Origin: JABDMH01 sp964428345
Lineage (GTDB): Bacteria > Bacteroidota > Bacteroidia > Chitinophagales > Saprospiraceae
Length of the DNA: 64,000 bases
Reading direction: 5' to 3'
Assembly (NCBI GenBank): GCA_964428345.1
Contig: CAYRYD010000016.1
Span: forward strand, 1 to 64,000
Part shown: positions 1 to 8,630 of the stretch, one piece after another
Layout of the letters: each line of letters begins with the position of its first letter
How positions within the stretch are numbered: the stretch's first letter is position 1
Notes under the pieces: model-generated
Seen by the model: the letters and a program-made list of their open reading frames with translations, nothing else
What the model was told of the DNA's origin: nothing
Databases searched by the model: none
Position numbers and translations under genes: made by a program

Positions 1-152
1 GCAGAGTTGGTGGAGATAAGCGAAGAATAAGGCCTCTCGCGGAGATCGCTGAGATTGCAGAGGTGAAATTTACTGGATGCAGATTCGAATGAAATAATAC
101 GAATGCCTTCGGCGTACTTTGCGTTCTCTGCGAGAACAAAAAAGGAGCCTCT

Positions 153-188
153 CGCAGAGATCGCGGAGATCGCGGAGATCGCGGAGAT
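153..188. repeat. Four tandem copies of a 9-bp motif, CGCGGAGAT
   Basis: Positions 153-161, 162-170, 171-179 and 180-188 read CGCAGAGAT followed by three identical CGCGGAGAT. This is a microsatellite-like expansion of the 3' arm of the first repeat unit. Other units carry a single degenerate version of it (for example GTCTGCCGAGAT). Confidence 0.85.
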
Positions 189-200
189 GAAATATAATAC

Positions 201-248
201 TTGATTCACCAATCAGAGACATTTGATAGGTAAGTAGTGATAATGAAT
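201..248. repeat. Terminal linker, left copy
   Basis: A 48-base segment beginning TTGATTCACCAATCAGAGAC and ending GTGATAATGAAT occurs only here and, nearly identical, at 1784-1832. It replaces the internal linker of the array in the outermost units, so the two copies bracket the block of regular units. Confidence 0.75.
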
Positions 249-1783
249 TTGCTGGCTGGGAGAACGGGTTTTGAAATCTTATAATAAAGATAAAGATGAG
301 AATAGTAAAAGTGCAATCGGGGAGGATGGAATAAAATAATACAGATGCTCTCTGCGCACTTTGCGTTCTCTGCGAGAGGCAAAAGGGAGCCTCTCGGGGA
401 GTCTGCTAGAGATCGTAGTGATGAGAGGAAAACTGGTTTATCAATTCTGAGGTACTTAGTCGCACAGCAGATAATTAAAGTACTGGATACAAAATTGGCT
501 TTGAAATAATACGAAGACCCTCTGCGCACTTTGCGTTCTTTGCGAGAGGCAAAAAGGGAGCCTCTCGGTGAGTCTGCTGGAGATCGTAGTGATGAGAGGA
601 AAACTGGCTTACCCAATTCTGAGGTACTTAGTCGCACAGCAGATAATTAAAGTACTGGATACAAAATTGGCTTTGAAATAATACGAAGACCCTCTGCGCA
701 CTTTGCGTTCTTTGCGAGAGGAAAAAGAAGCCTCTCGGGGAGTCTGCCGAGATTGCAGAGATGAGATTAAAACTGGCTTACCCAATTCTGAGGTACATAA
801 TCGAACAGCAGATAATTAAAGTACTGGATCCAGAATTGGCTTTGAAATAATACGAATACCCTCTGCGCACTTTGCGTTCTTTGCGAGAGGAAAAGCGAGC
901 TTCTTGTGGAGTCTGCTGAGATTGCAGAGATGAGATTAAAACTGACTTACTCAATTCTGAGATACTTAATCGGACAGCAGATAATTAAAGTACTGGATGC
1001 AAAATTGGCTTGAAATAAAACGAATATCCTCTGCGTACTTTGCGTTCTTTGCGAGAGGAAACGAGCTTCTCGATGAGTCAGCAGGGATTGGAGAGATGAG
1101 ATTAAAACTGACTTACTCAATTCTGAGGTACATAATCGAACAGCAGATAATTAAAATACTCGATACAAAATTGGCTTGAAATAAAATGAATGCTCTCTGC
1201 GCACTTTGCGTTCTCTGCGAGAGGCAAAAGAAACCTCTCGTGGAGTCAGCTGAGATTGCAGAGGTGAGATTAAAACTGGCTTACTCAATTCTGAGGTACT
1301 TAATCGGACAGTAGATAATTAAAGTACTGGATCCAGAATTGGCTTGAAATAATACGAATACCCTCTGCGCACTTTGCGTTCTTTGCGAGAGGAAAAACGA
1401 GCTTCTCACGGAGTCAGCAGGGATTGCAGAGATGAGATTAAAACTGGCTTGCCCAATTCTGAGGTACATAATAGAACAGCAGATAATTAAAGTACTGGAT
1501 GCAAAATTGGCTTGAAATAATACGAATACCATCTACGTACTTTGCGTTCTCTGCGAGAGGAAAAGCGAGCTTCTCGCGGAGTCTGCGGAGATTGCAGAGA
1601 TGAGATTAAAACTGGCTTACCCAATTCTGAAGCACTTTGATAGAACAGCAGATAATTAAAGTACTGGATACAAAATTGGCTTTGAAATAATACGAAGACC
1701 CTCTGCGCACTTTGCGTTCTTTGCGAGAGGAAAAAGAAGCCTCTCGGGGAGTCTGCCGAGATTGCAGAGATGAGATTAAATAG

Positions 1784-1832
1784 TTGATTCACCAATTAGA
1801 GACATTTTGATAGGTAAGTAGTGATAATGAAT
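1784..1832. repeat. Terminal linker, right copy
   Basis: This is nearly identical to 201-248, with one inserted T and one substitution. It marks the right boundary of the regular ~168-bp units, after which one divergent core follows before the single-copy DNA leading into the GDP-fucose synthase gene. Confidence 0.75.
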
Positions 1833-2003
1833 GTTGATTGAAATAATACGAATACACTCTGCGTACTTAGCGTTCTCTGCGAGAGGCAAAGAGAAGCCCC
1901 TTGCTGATCATAAGACATCCCAGGAAGAAATTCTCCTAAATAATAATAAACCCTTTTACACCCTCTTTGCGGAAAAATGTAGAGGGTCATCTGAAACCAA
2001 GCG

Positions 2004-2936
2004 ATGAATAAAGATTCTTCAATCTACATTGCGGGCCACAAAGGCATGGTTGGCTCGGCCATTAAGCGGCGACTGGAAAGTGAGGACTTCCATAATCTGA
2101 TCCTCCGTGACTCTGCGGAACTGGATTTGAGGAGCCAGTCGTCCGTCAATGCCTTTTTTACGGCAGAGCAACCAGAATATGTATTTCTGGCAGCAGCCAA
2201 AGTGGGGGGTATCATGGCCAACAATTTGTACCGGGCGGAGTTTTTATACGACAACCTGATGATCGAAGCCAACGTCATTCACGCTGCGTATCAGAGTGGT
2301 GTGAAAAAGCTGCTTTTTCTCGGTTCGTCGTGTATCTATCCGAAGCTGGCTCCCCAGCCGCTGAAGGAAGAATCGCTGCTGACCGGGTTGCTCGAAGAAA
2401 CCAACGAGCCCTATGCAATCGCCAAGATAGCGGGGATCAAGCTCTGCGACGCCTACCGGTCGCAGTATGGCTGCCACTTCATTTCGGCGATGCCTACCAA
2501 CCTGTATGGCCCCAATGATAACTACGATCTGAAGACTTCGCATGTGCTGCCGGCGCTGATCCGCAAGTTTCACCGGGCAAAGGTAGAAAAGCTACCGGCG
2601 GTGGTGCTTTGGGGATCCGGCAGTCCATTGCGCGAATTCATGCATGTCGACGATCTGGCGGATGCCTGCCTGTTTCTCATGCAAAACTATGATGAGCCGG
2701 ATTTTGTCAATGTCGGGACAGGTGAGGACCTTTCCATCCTGGAACTTGCAAAGCTGATCGCCGGGATCGTGGGTTACCGGGGAGCTATTGATAACGACTT
2801 GTCCAAACCCGATGGCACACCGCGCAAGCTCATGGATGTTTCGCGGTTGTCTGCCCTGGGCTGGCAGGCTTCCATCGGTCTGGAGGAAGGCATCCGTCAG
2901 GTGTATGAACAATGTAAAGAGGAAGACTGGTATTGA
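2004..2936 (+). CDS. fcl: GDP-L-fucose synthase (GDP-4-keto-6-deoxy-mannose epimerase/reductase)
   Basis: A 310-residue short-chain dehydrogenase of the extended type. It converts GDP-4-keto-6-deoxy-D-mannose to GDP-L-fucose with NADPH in the cytosol, the last step of the fucose donor pathway for surface glycans. The cofactor motif GHKGMVGSA is at residues 11-19. The catalytic residues fit the E. coli enzyme shifted by one: Ser108/Cys110 in the GSSCIYPK stretch, and Tyr137 and Lys141 in YAIAK. Full length for the family. The gene follows the repeat array directly. No gmd gene (GDP-mannose 4,6-dehydratase) is present in the window, although it is often adjacent; the mannose-1-P guanylyltransferase 430 bp downstream supplies the same pathway. 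Confidence 0.95.
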   Translation: MNKDSSIYIAGHKGMVGSAIKRRLESEDFHNLILRDSAELDLRSQSSVNAFFTAEQPEYVFLAAAKVGGIMANNLYRAEFLYDNLMIEANVIHAAYQSGVKKLLFLGSSCIYPKLAPQPLKEESLLTGLLEETNEPYAIAKIAGIKLCDAYRSQYGCHFISAMPTNLYGPNDNYDLKTSHVLPALIRKFHRAKVEKLPAVVLWGSGSPLREFMHVDDLADACLFLMQNYDEPDFVNVGTGEDLSILELAKLIAGIVGYRGAIDNDLSKPDGTPRKLMDVSRLSALGWQASIGLEEGIRQVYEQCKEEDWY

Positions 2937-2981
2937 TCGACAGCAACAGTGGCACTTCGATTGGTGACCGCATTGTAAATT

Positions 2982-3043
2982 TAATCCCACTAAAACGAAA
3001 TGGTGATGCAGAATAATCCCACTAAAATGAAATGATGATTCAA
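2982..3043. repeat. Two direct copies of a ~32-bp AT-rich sequence
   Basis: TAATCCCACTAAAACGAAAT starts at 2982 and TAATCCCACTAAAATGAAAT at 3014, and the similarity continues for about ten more bases in each. The pair lies between the fucose synthase stop and the ATPase remnant and could be debris of the event that removed the rest of that gene. Confidence 0.6.
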
Positions 3044-3050
3044 AATACTC

Positions 3051-3347
3051 GTGTTGAAAGATTCATTGGGTGAAAATATCACCCTTAAATACTGGAGGAC
3101 GAAAGATAAGGCCGAAGTGGATATCGTGATCGATCATCCAAAATACCCGATTCCAGTGGAAGTTAAATATCACATCCTGACCAAACCTAAAATTTCGCGG
3201 GCATATCATAACTTCATAAAGATCTATCGTCCGGCATTTGGATTGATTGTCAGCCGGGGTGGTGAGTTTGAAAAGAAAGTCGAGGATACTATGGTATACT
3301 TCCGCACGATTAGAACTCTACGTCAAACTCTTGTTGAAAATATCTGA
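3051..3347 (+). pseudogene. C-terminal remnant of an AAA-type ATPase with a nuclease-like (DUF4143/DUF234-type) tail
   Basis: The frame opens after a stop at 3036 and encodes only about 100 residues. The sequence AEVDIVID followed by PVEVKYH resembles the PD-(D/E)xK-like tail of the DUF4143/DUF234 ATPases, which normally have about 400 residues including an N-terminal P-loop. The P-loop, helical region and most of the protein are absent upstream, so I read this as a decayed fragment rather than a working small protein. The nominal start is GTG at 3051. It lies between fcl and the mannose-1-phosphate guanylyltransferase gene and has no evident link to glycan synthesis. Confidence 0.6.
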
Positions 3348-3369
3348 CCTGGTGAATAATACATTGTAA

Positions 3370-4428
3370 GTGAATGCAAATTATGTGATCATTATGGCCG
3401 GCGGCGTAGGCAGCCGTTTCTGGCCGGTCAGCCGCGAAACCCGGCCCAAGCAGTTTCTGGATATTCTGGGTATCGGCAAATCGTTGATCAGGCTGACCTA
3501 CGAGCGATTTATCAGAATCGTCCCCCCGGAAAATATCTACGTCATCACCCATGAAAAGTACCGGGCGCTGGTTAGACAACATCTTCCGGAACTGACGGAG
3601 CAGCAGGTCATTGGTGAGCCAAGCCGGAACAATACCGCGCCTTGCGTGGCCTATGCCGCCTTTAAATTGCATGCCCTGGATCCGGATGCCAATTTACTGG
3701 TGGCTCCGTCCGATCATTATATTCACGATTTACCGGAATTTATCCGGACGGTGCAGCAGGGCTTTGACTTTACAGCCAGTCAGGACGCCATTCTGACCCT
3801 TGGCATGAAGCCCACCCGCCCGGATACCGGTTATGGATACATCGAATTGGGAGATGAGATCCCGGGCCACCCGGAAGTTTATCGCACAAGGCGGTTTACA
3901 GAAAAACCGGACTTGGAATCTGCCCGCAGTTTTCTCGAAAGTGGCCGCTATTGCTGGAACAGCGGCATGTTTTTCTTCCGGGGGAGCACCATCCTGGGTG
4001 ATTTTGAGCAGTATGCTCCGGAGATTTACCACCAGTTGGCACCGGGAGATTCCCTTTACAACACCCCCGGAGAAGAGGTTTTTATCCAGGAACATTATCC
4101 GAAAACTCCTAATATTTCGATCGACTATGCGATCATGGAAAAGGTGGATCATATTTACTGTCTCCGGGCTGATTTTGGCTGGAGTGATCTCGGGACCTGG
4201 GGCAGCCTTTATGATTTCAAGGATAAGGATGAGCATGAAAATGTCGTATTATCCGGCCGGTTAGACCCGGTGCAGTCCCGCGGATTGCTGTCGACCACCC
4301 GGTCGGACAAGACGATCATAGTCAAAGATCTCGACGATTATTACATCATCGACGAAGACGACATCCTGGTGATCTGGCCCCGGAAAGATGAAGATCAGCT
4401 GACCGGGATCCGAAAACAATATGAGTGA
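3370..4428 (+). CDS. manC: Mannose-1-phosphate guanylyltransferase
   Basis: A 352-residue nucleotidyltransferase making GDP-mannose from mannose-1-phosphate and GTP, the precursor used by the fucose pathway. The signature GGVGSRFWPVSR then PKQF lies at residues 11-29, with the sugar-binding region GEPSRNNTAPC, a metal-site APSDHYI and the EKPD segment further on. It lacks the C-terminal phosphomannose isomerase domain of the bifunctional enzymes, so it is the short, GMP-only type. The start is GTG at 3370, as the next methionine would remove the conserved N-terminal strand. The preceding remnant ends 22 bp upstream; the next gene begins 89 bp downstream. Confidence 0.93.
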   Translation: MNANYVIIMAGGVGSRFWPVSRETRPKQFLDILGIGKSLIRLTYERFIRIVPPENIYVITHEKYRALVRQHLPELTEQQVIGEPSRNNTAPCVAYAAFKLHALDPDANLLVAPSDHYIHDLPEFIRTVQQGFDFTASQDAILTLGMKPTRPDTGYGYIELGDEIPGHPEVYRTRRFTEKPDLESARSFLESGRYCWNSGMFFFRGSTILGDFEQYAPEIYHQLAPGDSLYNTPGEEVFIQEHYPKTPNISIDYAIMEKVDHIYCLRADFGWSDLGTWGSLYDFKDKDEHENVVLSGRLDPVQSRGLLSTTRSDKTIIVKDLDDYYIIDEDDILVIWPRKDEDQLTGIRKQYE

Positions 4429-4517
4429 TTTAGGGACATGTTTCCGTTGAGTTACCCATTTAGTGTCAAAAATAACCGATCACCGGTTACAGGTAAGTCT
4501 GGAACGCAGTACCGGAA

Positions 4518-5657
4518 ATGAATCCTGAAAAGAGACATATCCTCATCGTTGCCAACACGACCTGGAATATCTACAATTTCCGGTTGAATGTGATCCGGCG
4601 GTTGCTGGATTCCGGATACCGGCTGAGCGTTCTGGCGCCGGTCGATGAATATATCCGGTACACTGAGTGTTTTCCCGAAGTAGATCACATCAACCTCCAT
4701 CACCTGGACCGGGATAGCACCAACCCGATCAGCGACCTCAGGCTGCTCGCTGAACTATGGGAGGTGTATCGCAAGCTACGACCGGACCTGATTCTGCATT
4801 ATACGGTCAAGCCCAATATTTACGGAGGACTTGCGGCCCGTCTGGTGGGTATTCCATCGGTGGCGGTAGTGACCGGTCTGGGCTATCCGTTTATTCATGG
4901 AGGATTGGCCCGGAGCATGACCCGGCTGTTATACCGACTCAGTAACCGGTTTCACAGAAAGGTGATTTTTGAAAACCGGGACGATCTCCAGCTGTTTATC
5001 GGGGAGCGTCTGGTACAAATCAGCAAAGGCATCAGCATCAAGGGCTGTGGAGTCGATACCGATCATTTTCGTCCGGAAGAGTCGTCCCGGGTCAACGGGA
5101 GGATTACCTTTACGTTTATCGGGAGGTTGCTTTATGACAAGGGGATCCGGGAGTTTGTCGAGGCAGCGCATCTGGTCCGGAAGACTCATGCGAATGTCCA
5201 CTTCTGGCTGATCGGCCAGATCGACGAGGATAATCCATCATCCATCAGTAAATCGGATCTGGTGGACTGGGTTAAAGACCCGGCCATCGAATACCTGGGA
5301 TCCAAAGAAGACGTACGGCCCTATATCGCCAAGTCGGACTGCGTGGTGTTGCCATCTTACCGGGAAGCCATTGCCAGATCACTCACCGAAGCGATGGCGA
5401 TGGGGAAACCGGTGATTGGTACCGACACGGCGGGCGTCCGTGAAGCCATTGACGACCACCAGAACGGCTATCTGGTCGGGGTCAGGGATGTCGACTCCCT
5501 TGCCGGGGCCATGGAGGAATTCATCGCCCTGAGCCGGGAAGAGCGGCAGGCGATGGGTATGAGAGGACGCAGGAAAGTGCTGGAAGAATTTGATGACCGG
5601 CGGATCGCGGAGCAGATTGTGGAAATTTCGCAAAGGGTTTTGGATGACAGGAAGTGA
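4518..5657 (+). CDS. Glycosyltransferase family 4 (PglA/WbpX-like)
   Basis: A 379-residue GT-B retaining glycosyltransferase, expected on the cytoplasmic face of the membrane and adding a sugar to a lipid-linked glycan. The N-terminal acceptor domain begins HILIVANTTWNIYNF, a pattern seen in PglA-like GalNAc transferases. The C-terminal donor domain starts near residue 195 (FTFIGRLLYDKGI) and carries the E-x7-E element in EAIARSLTEAMAMGKPVIG. It is the last gene of the normal-G+C part of the cluster. Its stop overlaps the next start by 14 bp, indicating co-transcription. Exact donor and acceptor cannot be read from sequence. Confidence 0.88.
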   Translation: MNPEKRHILIVANTTWNIYNFRLNVIRRLLDSGYRLSVLAPVDEYIRYTECFPEVDHINLHHLDRDSTNPISDLRLLAELWEVYRKLRPDLILHYTVKPNIYGGLAARLVGIPSVAVVTGLGYPFIHGGLARSMTRLLYRLSNRFHRKVIFENRDDLQLFIGERLVQISKGISIKGCGVDTDHFRPEESSRVNGRITFTFIGRLLYDKGIREFVEAAHLVRKTHANVHFWLIGQIDEDNPSSISKSDLVDWVKDPAIEYLGSKEDVRPYIAKSDCVVLPSYREAIARSLTEAMAMGKPVIGTDTAGVREAIDDHQNGYLVGVRDVDSLAGAMEEFIALSREERQAMGMRGRRKVLEEFDDRRIAEQIVEISQRVLDDRK

Positions 5658-6927
5658 GAATATTTTACTGATTCATTATTACTATCCTCCAATTCAATCG
5701 GCGGGTGTATTAAGAAACTATTTTTTTTCAGTTGAGTTTGCAAGTAAATTCCGCGATGTGTTTTTAGTCACAACTTCGAATCGGAATGTACTACCTAAGG
5801 AAGAATTGCCAATACCCTCCAATCTTTCAGTTATAGAAGCAAGAACATTTGACTATCGTACCCTGACCGCTGGTAGGATACAAAGTAGTCATATTGGAGA
5901 AAACAGGAAAAAGGGCTCTCTATACAGGTTCTTTCACAAAATACAAAAGACCTTGCCTTTTCACTTCCTGCTGGGAGAAGGAGGACTGATCTATATTATC
6001 AGTGCTTATCAGAAATCATGTAGCATCATTCATCAGAGAGGAGTTACACTGTTATATTCTTCATTTGGACCGTATTCAGATCACTTTATAGCATATTTGC
6101 TAAAAAGAAGATTTCCAAAGATCCGGTGGATTGCTGATTTTCGTGATTTACAAGTAGAACCTCTCTATAAAAATGTTTTTTTTGAGCGTATGCAATATTG
6201 GATGGAAGATAAGATCTTGAAAAGAGCTGATCTGATCGCCACCATATCAGATGGTCTTGCTTCACGATTGGGACGATATGGAAGGCCGGTATTGACTGTG
6301 CCCAGGGGCGTTCAACTCAGACCGGCTGAAGAGCATTTTACAAAATTTACCATTTGTTATACAGGTTCGTTGTATCGTAATTTCAGGGATGCTGATTATT
6401 TCTTTCGGGAGCTTTCAAAGCTGATTCATGAAGGAAAACTGAATAGAGATCATTTAGAGTTTATCTATGCAGGAAGAGATGGAGAACAGTTCTTACAATG
6501 GATCAGAAAATATGGGTTGGAAGGGATATACCGGAATTTTGGACAGCAGAGCCGGTCAGCTACCATTAATATCCAGAACCGAAGTCATCTTCAATTACTT
6601 CTAACATCAGCTACTCCCGATTGGGGAGGAATATTTACCGGCAAACTATTTGAGTATCTTGAATCTGGGAACCCGATCATCGTACTTATTAAAGGTACAA
6701 GGGATGAGGAGTTTGAAGTTCTCATGAATGAGACGGGTGCTGGGGAGATATTTTATGACCCACCCGTTGAAGCAGAAGCATTGTCAGGTTTCCTGGAGAA
6801 GCACTATAATTATTGGAAACTTACCAATAGTGTTTCGAGTAATCTGAATCGTGAAATACTTAGCAGGAGTTACTCCTGGAATCACCAGGTTGAGCGCGTG
6901 TTGAAATCAATTCACTTGTCTGAATAA
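5644..6927 (+). CDS. Glycosyltransferase, GT4-like
   Basis: A 427-residue protein with features of a GT-B glycosyltransferase: an N-terminal HYYYPPIQSAGVLRN stretch typical of GT4 'glycosyltransferase-like' proteins, a mid-protein WIADFRDL segment, then FTICYTGSLY, and a C-terminal GKLFEYLESGNPIIVL, which matches the K-x-FEY-x-A-x-G-x-P donor-site pattern. I chose ATG 5644 because it overlaps the upstream stop by 14 bp and begins at the first conserved strand. The in-frame ATG at 5590 would bury 54 bp inside the neighbour. The DNA abruptly becomes A+T-richer at this gene, the left edge of a low-G+C segment. Confidence 0.85.
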   Translation: MTGSENILLIHYYYPPIQSAGVLRNYFFSVEFASKFRDVFLVTTSNRNVLPKEELPIPSNLSVIEARTFDYRTLTAGRIQSSHIGENRKKGSLYRFFHKIQKTLPFHFLLGEGGLIYIISAYQKSCSIIHQRGVTLLYSSFGPYSDHFIAYLLKRRFPKIRWIADFRDLQVEPLYKNVFFERMQYWMEDKILKRADLIATISDGLASRLGRYGRPVLTVPRGVQLRPAEEHFTKFTICYTGSLYRNFRDADYFFRELSKLIHEGKLNRDHLEFIYAGRDGEQFLQWIRKYGLEGIYRNFGQQSRSATINIQNRSHLQLLLTSATPDWGGIFTGKLFEYLESGNPIIVLIKGTRDEEFEVLMNETGAGEIFYDPPVEAEALSGFLEKHYNYWKLTNSVSSNLNREILSRSYSWNHQVERVLKSIHLSE

Positions 6928-8011
6928 GCGATATAGAATATTAACGGTTGTTGGGGCCAGACCACATTTTATCAAGGTTGCTGCCCTTGATAAGGCTATC
7001 AGGGAAAGTGTTCTTCTTGATCACTTGATAGTTCATTCTGGACAACATTATGACGAGGAATTGTCTGGAAATTTTTTTAAGGAACTGAATCTTCCCGAAC
7101 CAGCTTACAACCTTGGAATAGGTTCCCAATTGCCTAATAAGCAGATCAGTGATTGTATTTGGAGGCTGAATGACATCCTGACAATAGAAAACCCTGATAT
7201 TGTTCTGGTTATCGGAGATACAAACACAACTGCGGCCGCAGCGATAGCAACAAAAAAGAGGAATATTTTATTAGGTCATATTGAAGCGGGATTACGCGAA
7301 TTTGACCGGAGTATTCCGGAGGAAATCAATAAATTGATCACCGATGCCATATCTGATTTGTATTTTGTACCTACAAAGACAGGGGTCGAGAATTTACGGA
7401 GACAAGGGATAGCTGATAAAGTGTATTTAACCGGCGATATCGGTCTTGATTTATTGAATAATGATGTTCATTATAAGAATCCGGATCAGTTTCGAGAGTT
7501 ATTTCAGTTGTCTGATAGGTATGTATTTATGACCTGCCATAGGGAAATCAACACCGGTAACCGTGAGAACCTGAAATCGATTCTGGAGGGGGTATCTGAC
7601 TTGTCACATCAGGTGATATTTCCAGTGCATCCAAGGACAGCCAGGGCAATTGTCGAATTTGACCTGGAAAGATTTGTGGGAGATAATGTCCGCTTGATAA
7701 GTCCACTTGGATTTTGGGATACTCAGCAGCTGATTAAGGGGGCTTATGCTGTGGTCACGGATTCAGGGGGCATTATTAAAGAAGCATATTTTCATGAGGT
7801 CCCAACAATCATAATTGACAAGCAGACAGAGTGGATCGAAACGGTCGAAGAGGGATGGAGCACACTTGCGGGACCGTCAAAAGATTGTATTGTCAAGACG
7901 GTGCAAAATTTGCATAAGCCGGAGTTCAATCGTAAAGCATTGGGAGATGGCTTAGCAGGCAAACTTATAGTGAAGATTTTAGAAGAATTTCTGGATGTTA
8001 AAGAATCGTAG
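6920..8011 (+). CDS. wecB: UDP-N-acetylglucosamine 2-epimerase (non-hydrolysing), probable CTG start
   Basis: Interconverts UDP-GlcNAc and UDP-ManNAc, a precursor of ManNAc-type residues in surface glycans. Epimerase_2 family hallmarks are visible: VVGARPHFIK near the N-terminus, HSGQHYDE, GHIEAGLREFDRSIPEE, TCHREI (CHRREN-like) and DSGGIIKEA. The first normal start in frame (TTG 7025) would delete the VVGARPxF strand. The frame stays open back to 6905, and CTG at 6920 gives a family-like N-terminus of about 363 residues. This CTG overlaps the upstream stop (6925-6927). The stop of this gene overlaps the next start by 17 bp, so the group is one operon. Confidence 0.85.
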   Translation: MNKRYRILTVVGARPHFIKVAALDKAIRESVLLDHLIVHSGQHYDEELSGNFFKELNLPEPAYNLGIGSQLPNKQISDCIWRLNDILTIENPDIVLVIGDTNTTAAAAIATKKRNILLGHIEAGLREFDRSIPEEINKLITDAISDLYFVPTKTGVENLRRQGIADKVYLTGDIGLDLLNNDVHYKNPDQFRELFQLSDRYVFMTCHREINTGNRENLKSILEGVSDLSHQVIFPVHPRTARAIVEFDLERFVGDNVRLISPLGFWDTQQLIKGAYAVVTDSGGIIKEAYFHEVPTIIIDKQTEWIETVEEGWSTLAGPSKDCIVKTVQNLHKPEFNRKALGDGLAGKLIVKILEEFLDVKES

Positions 8012-8627
8012 AATTTTAGTATTGGCACCCCATACAGATGACGGGGAACTGGGATGCGGAGCTAGTATTGCCCGGGCAACTGAAGAGGGGGCTACTGTTT
8101 ATTATGCTGCGTTTTCGACTGCTGAAGAATCGGTTCCGGAAGGGTTTCGTAAAGATCAACTGGAACGGGAAGTCAGAGAAGCCACCCGGGTTTTGAAAAT
8201 TAAGTCCAATCACCTTTTGATTTATAAATATCAGGTCCGTAAGCTAAATTTTGTAAGGCAGGAGATTTTGGAGGAACTGGTCCGTCTGAAAGCTGTAATC
8301 TCTCCGGATCTGATCTTTCTCCCATCGCTGCGTGATATCCATCAGGATCATCAGGTCATTGCCTTTGAGGGATTAAGGGCATTCAAGAATATCTCAATAT
8401 TGGGATATGAATTGATATGGAATAATCGTTCATTTGATACAGATTGTTTTATTCCGGTGATGCGAAGTCATTTGGACCTTAAAATAAAAGCCCTGTCTTA
8501 TTATAAAACACAGATGGGTAGACCATTCATGGATCCGGTTTTTATTGAATCAATGGCGCGAGTAAGAGGCACACAGATTGGCGTTGAGTATGCCGAGGCT
8601 TTTGAAGTAATCAGGTGGGTTATTTAA
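7995..8627 (+). CDS. PIG-L/LmbE family N-deacetylase
   Basis: A 210-residue zinc-dependent deacetylase of the LmbE/PIG-L family, which removes acetyl groups from GlcNAc-type sugars on lipids or nucleotides. The metal motif reads APHTDDGELG (residues 11-20), a variant of AHPDDE with Thr in place of Pro. The second zinc-binding part is DIHQDHQ near residue 115. The start at 7995 overlaps the epimerase stop by 17 bp. With the neighbouring epimerase it may tailor an amino sugar of the glycan; the substrate is an inference. Confidence 0.85.
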   Translation: MLKNRRILVLAPHTDDGELGCGASIARATEEGATVYYAAFSTAEESVPEGFRKDQLEREVREATRVLKIKSNHLLIYKYQVRKLNFVRQEILEELVRLKAVISPDLIFLPSLRDIHQDHQVIAFEGLRAFKNISILGYELIWNNRSFDTDCFIPVMRSHLDLKIKALSYYKTQMGRPFMDPVFIESMARVRGTQIGVEYAEAFEVIRWVI

Positions 8628-8630
8628 ATA

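Larger units (their letters stand above)
1..1900. repeat. Tandem array of a ~168-bp intergenic repeat (about 10-11 units)
   Basis: The core TTTGCGTTCT recurs at 118, 360, 530, 702, 871, 1039, 1205, 1373, 1541 and 1711, with a variant (TTAGCGTTCT) at 1867. The spacing is 166-172 bp for units 2-10, 242 bp for the first and 156 bp for the last. Each unit has a stem-loop core, for example CGAGAGGC...GCCTCTCG at about 373-397 and TCTCTGCGAG...CTCGCAGAGA at about 125-161. The core is joined by a linker containing AGATAATTAAAGTACTGGAT, present in eight internal units. Open frames here are periodic copies of the same peptide and end at unit edges, so I read the region as non-coding. The array continues off the left edge of the window. 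Its function is unknown; related CTCTGCG/TTTGCGTTC sequences are, as far as I know, common in Bacteroidota intergenic DNA. Confidence 0.85.

Noticed and set aside
1..1990. CRISPR array
   Set aside because: The unit is ~168 bp and similar along its whole length; there are no short identical repeats separated by unique spacers, and no cas genes.
206..1990. Several open frames of 60-143 codons inside the repeat array
   Set aside because: They encode the same peptide periodically, follow the repeat phase and stop at unit borders; they are by-products of the repeat.
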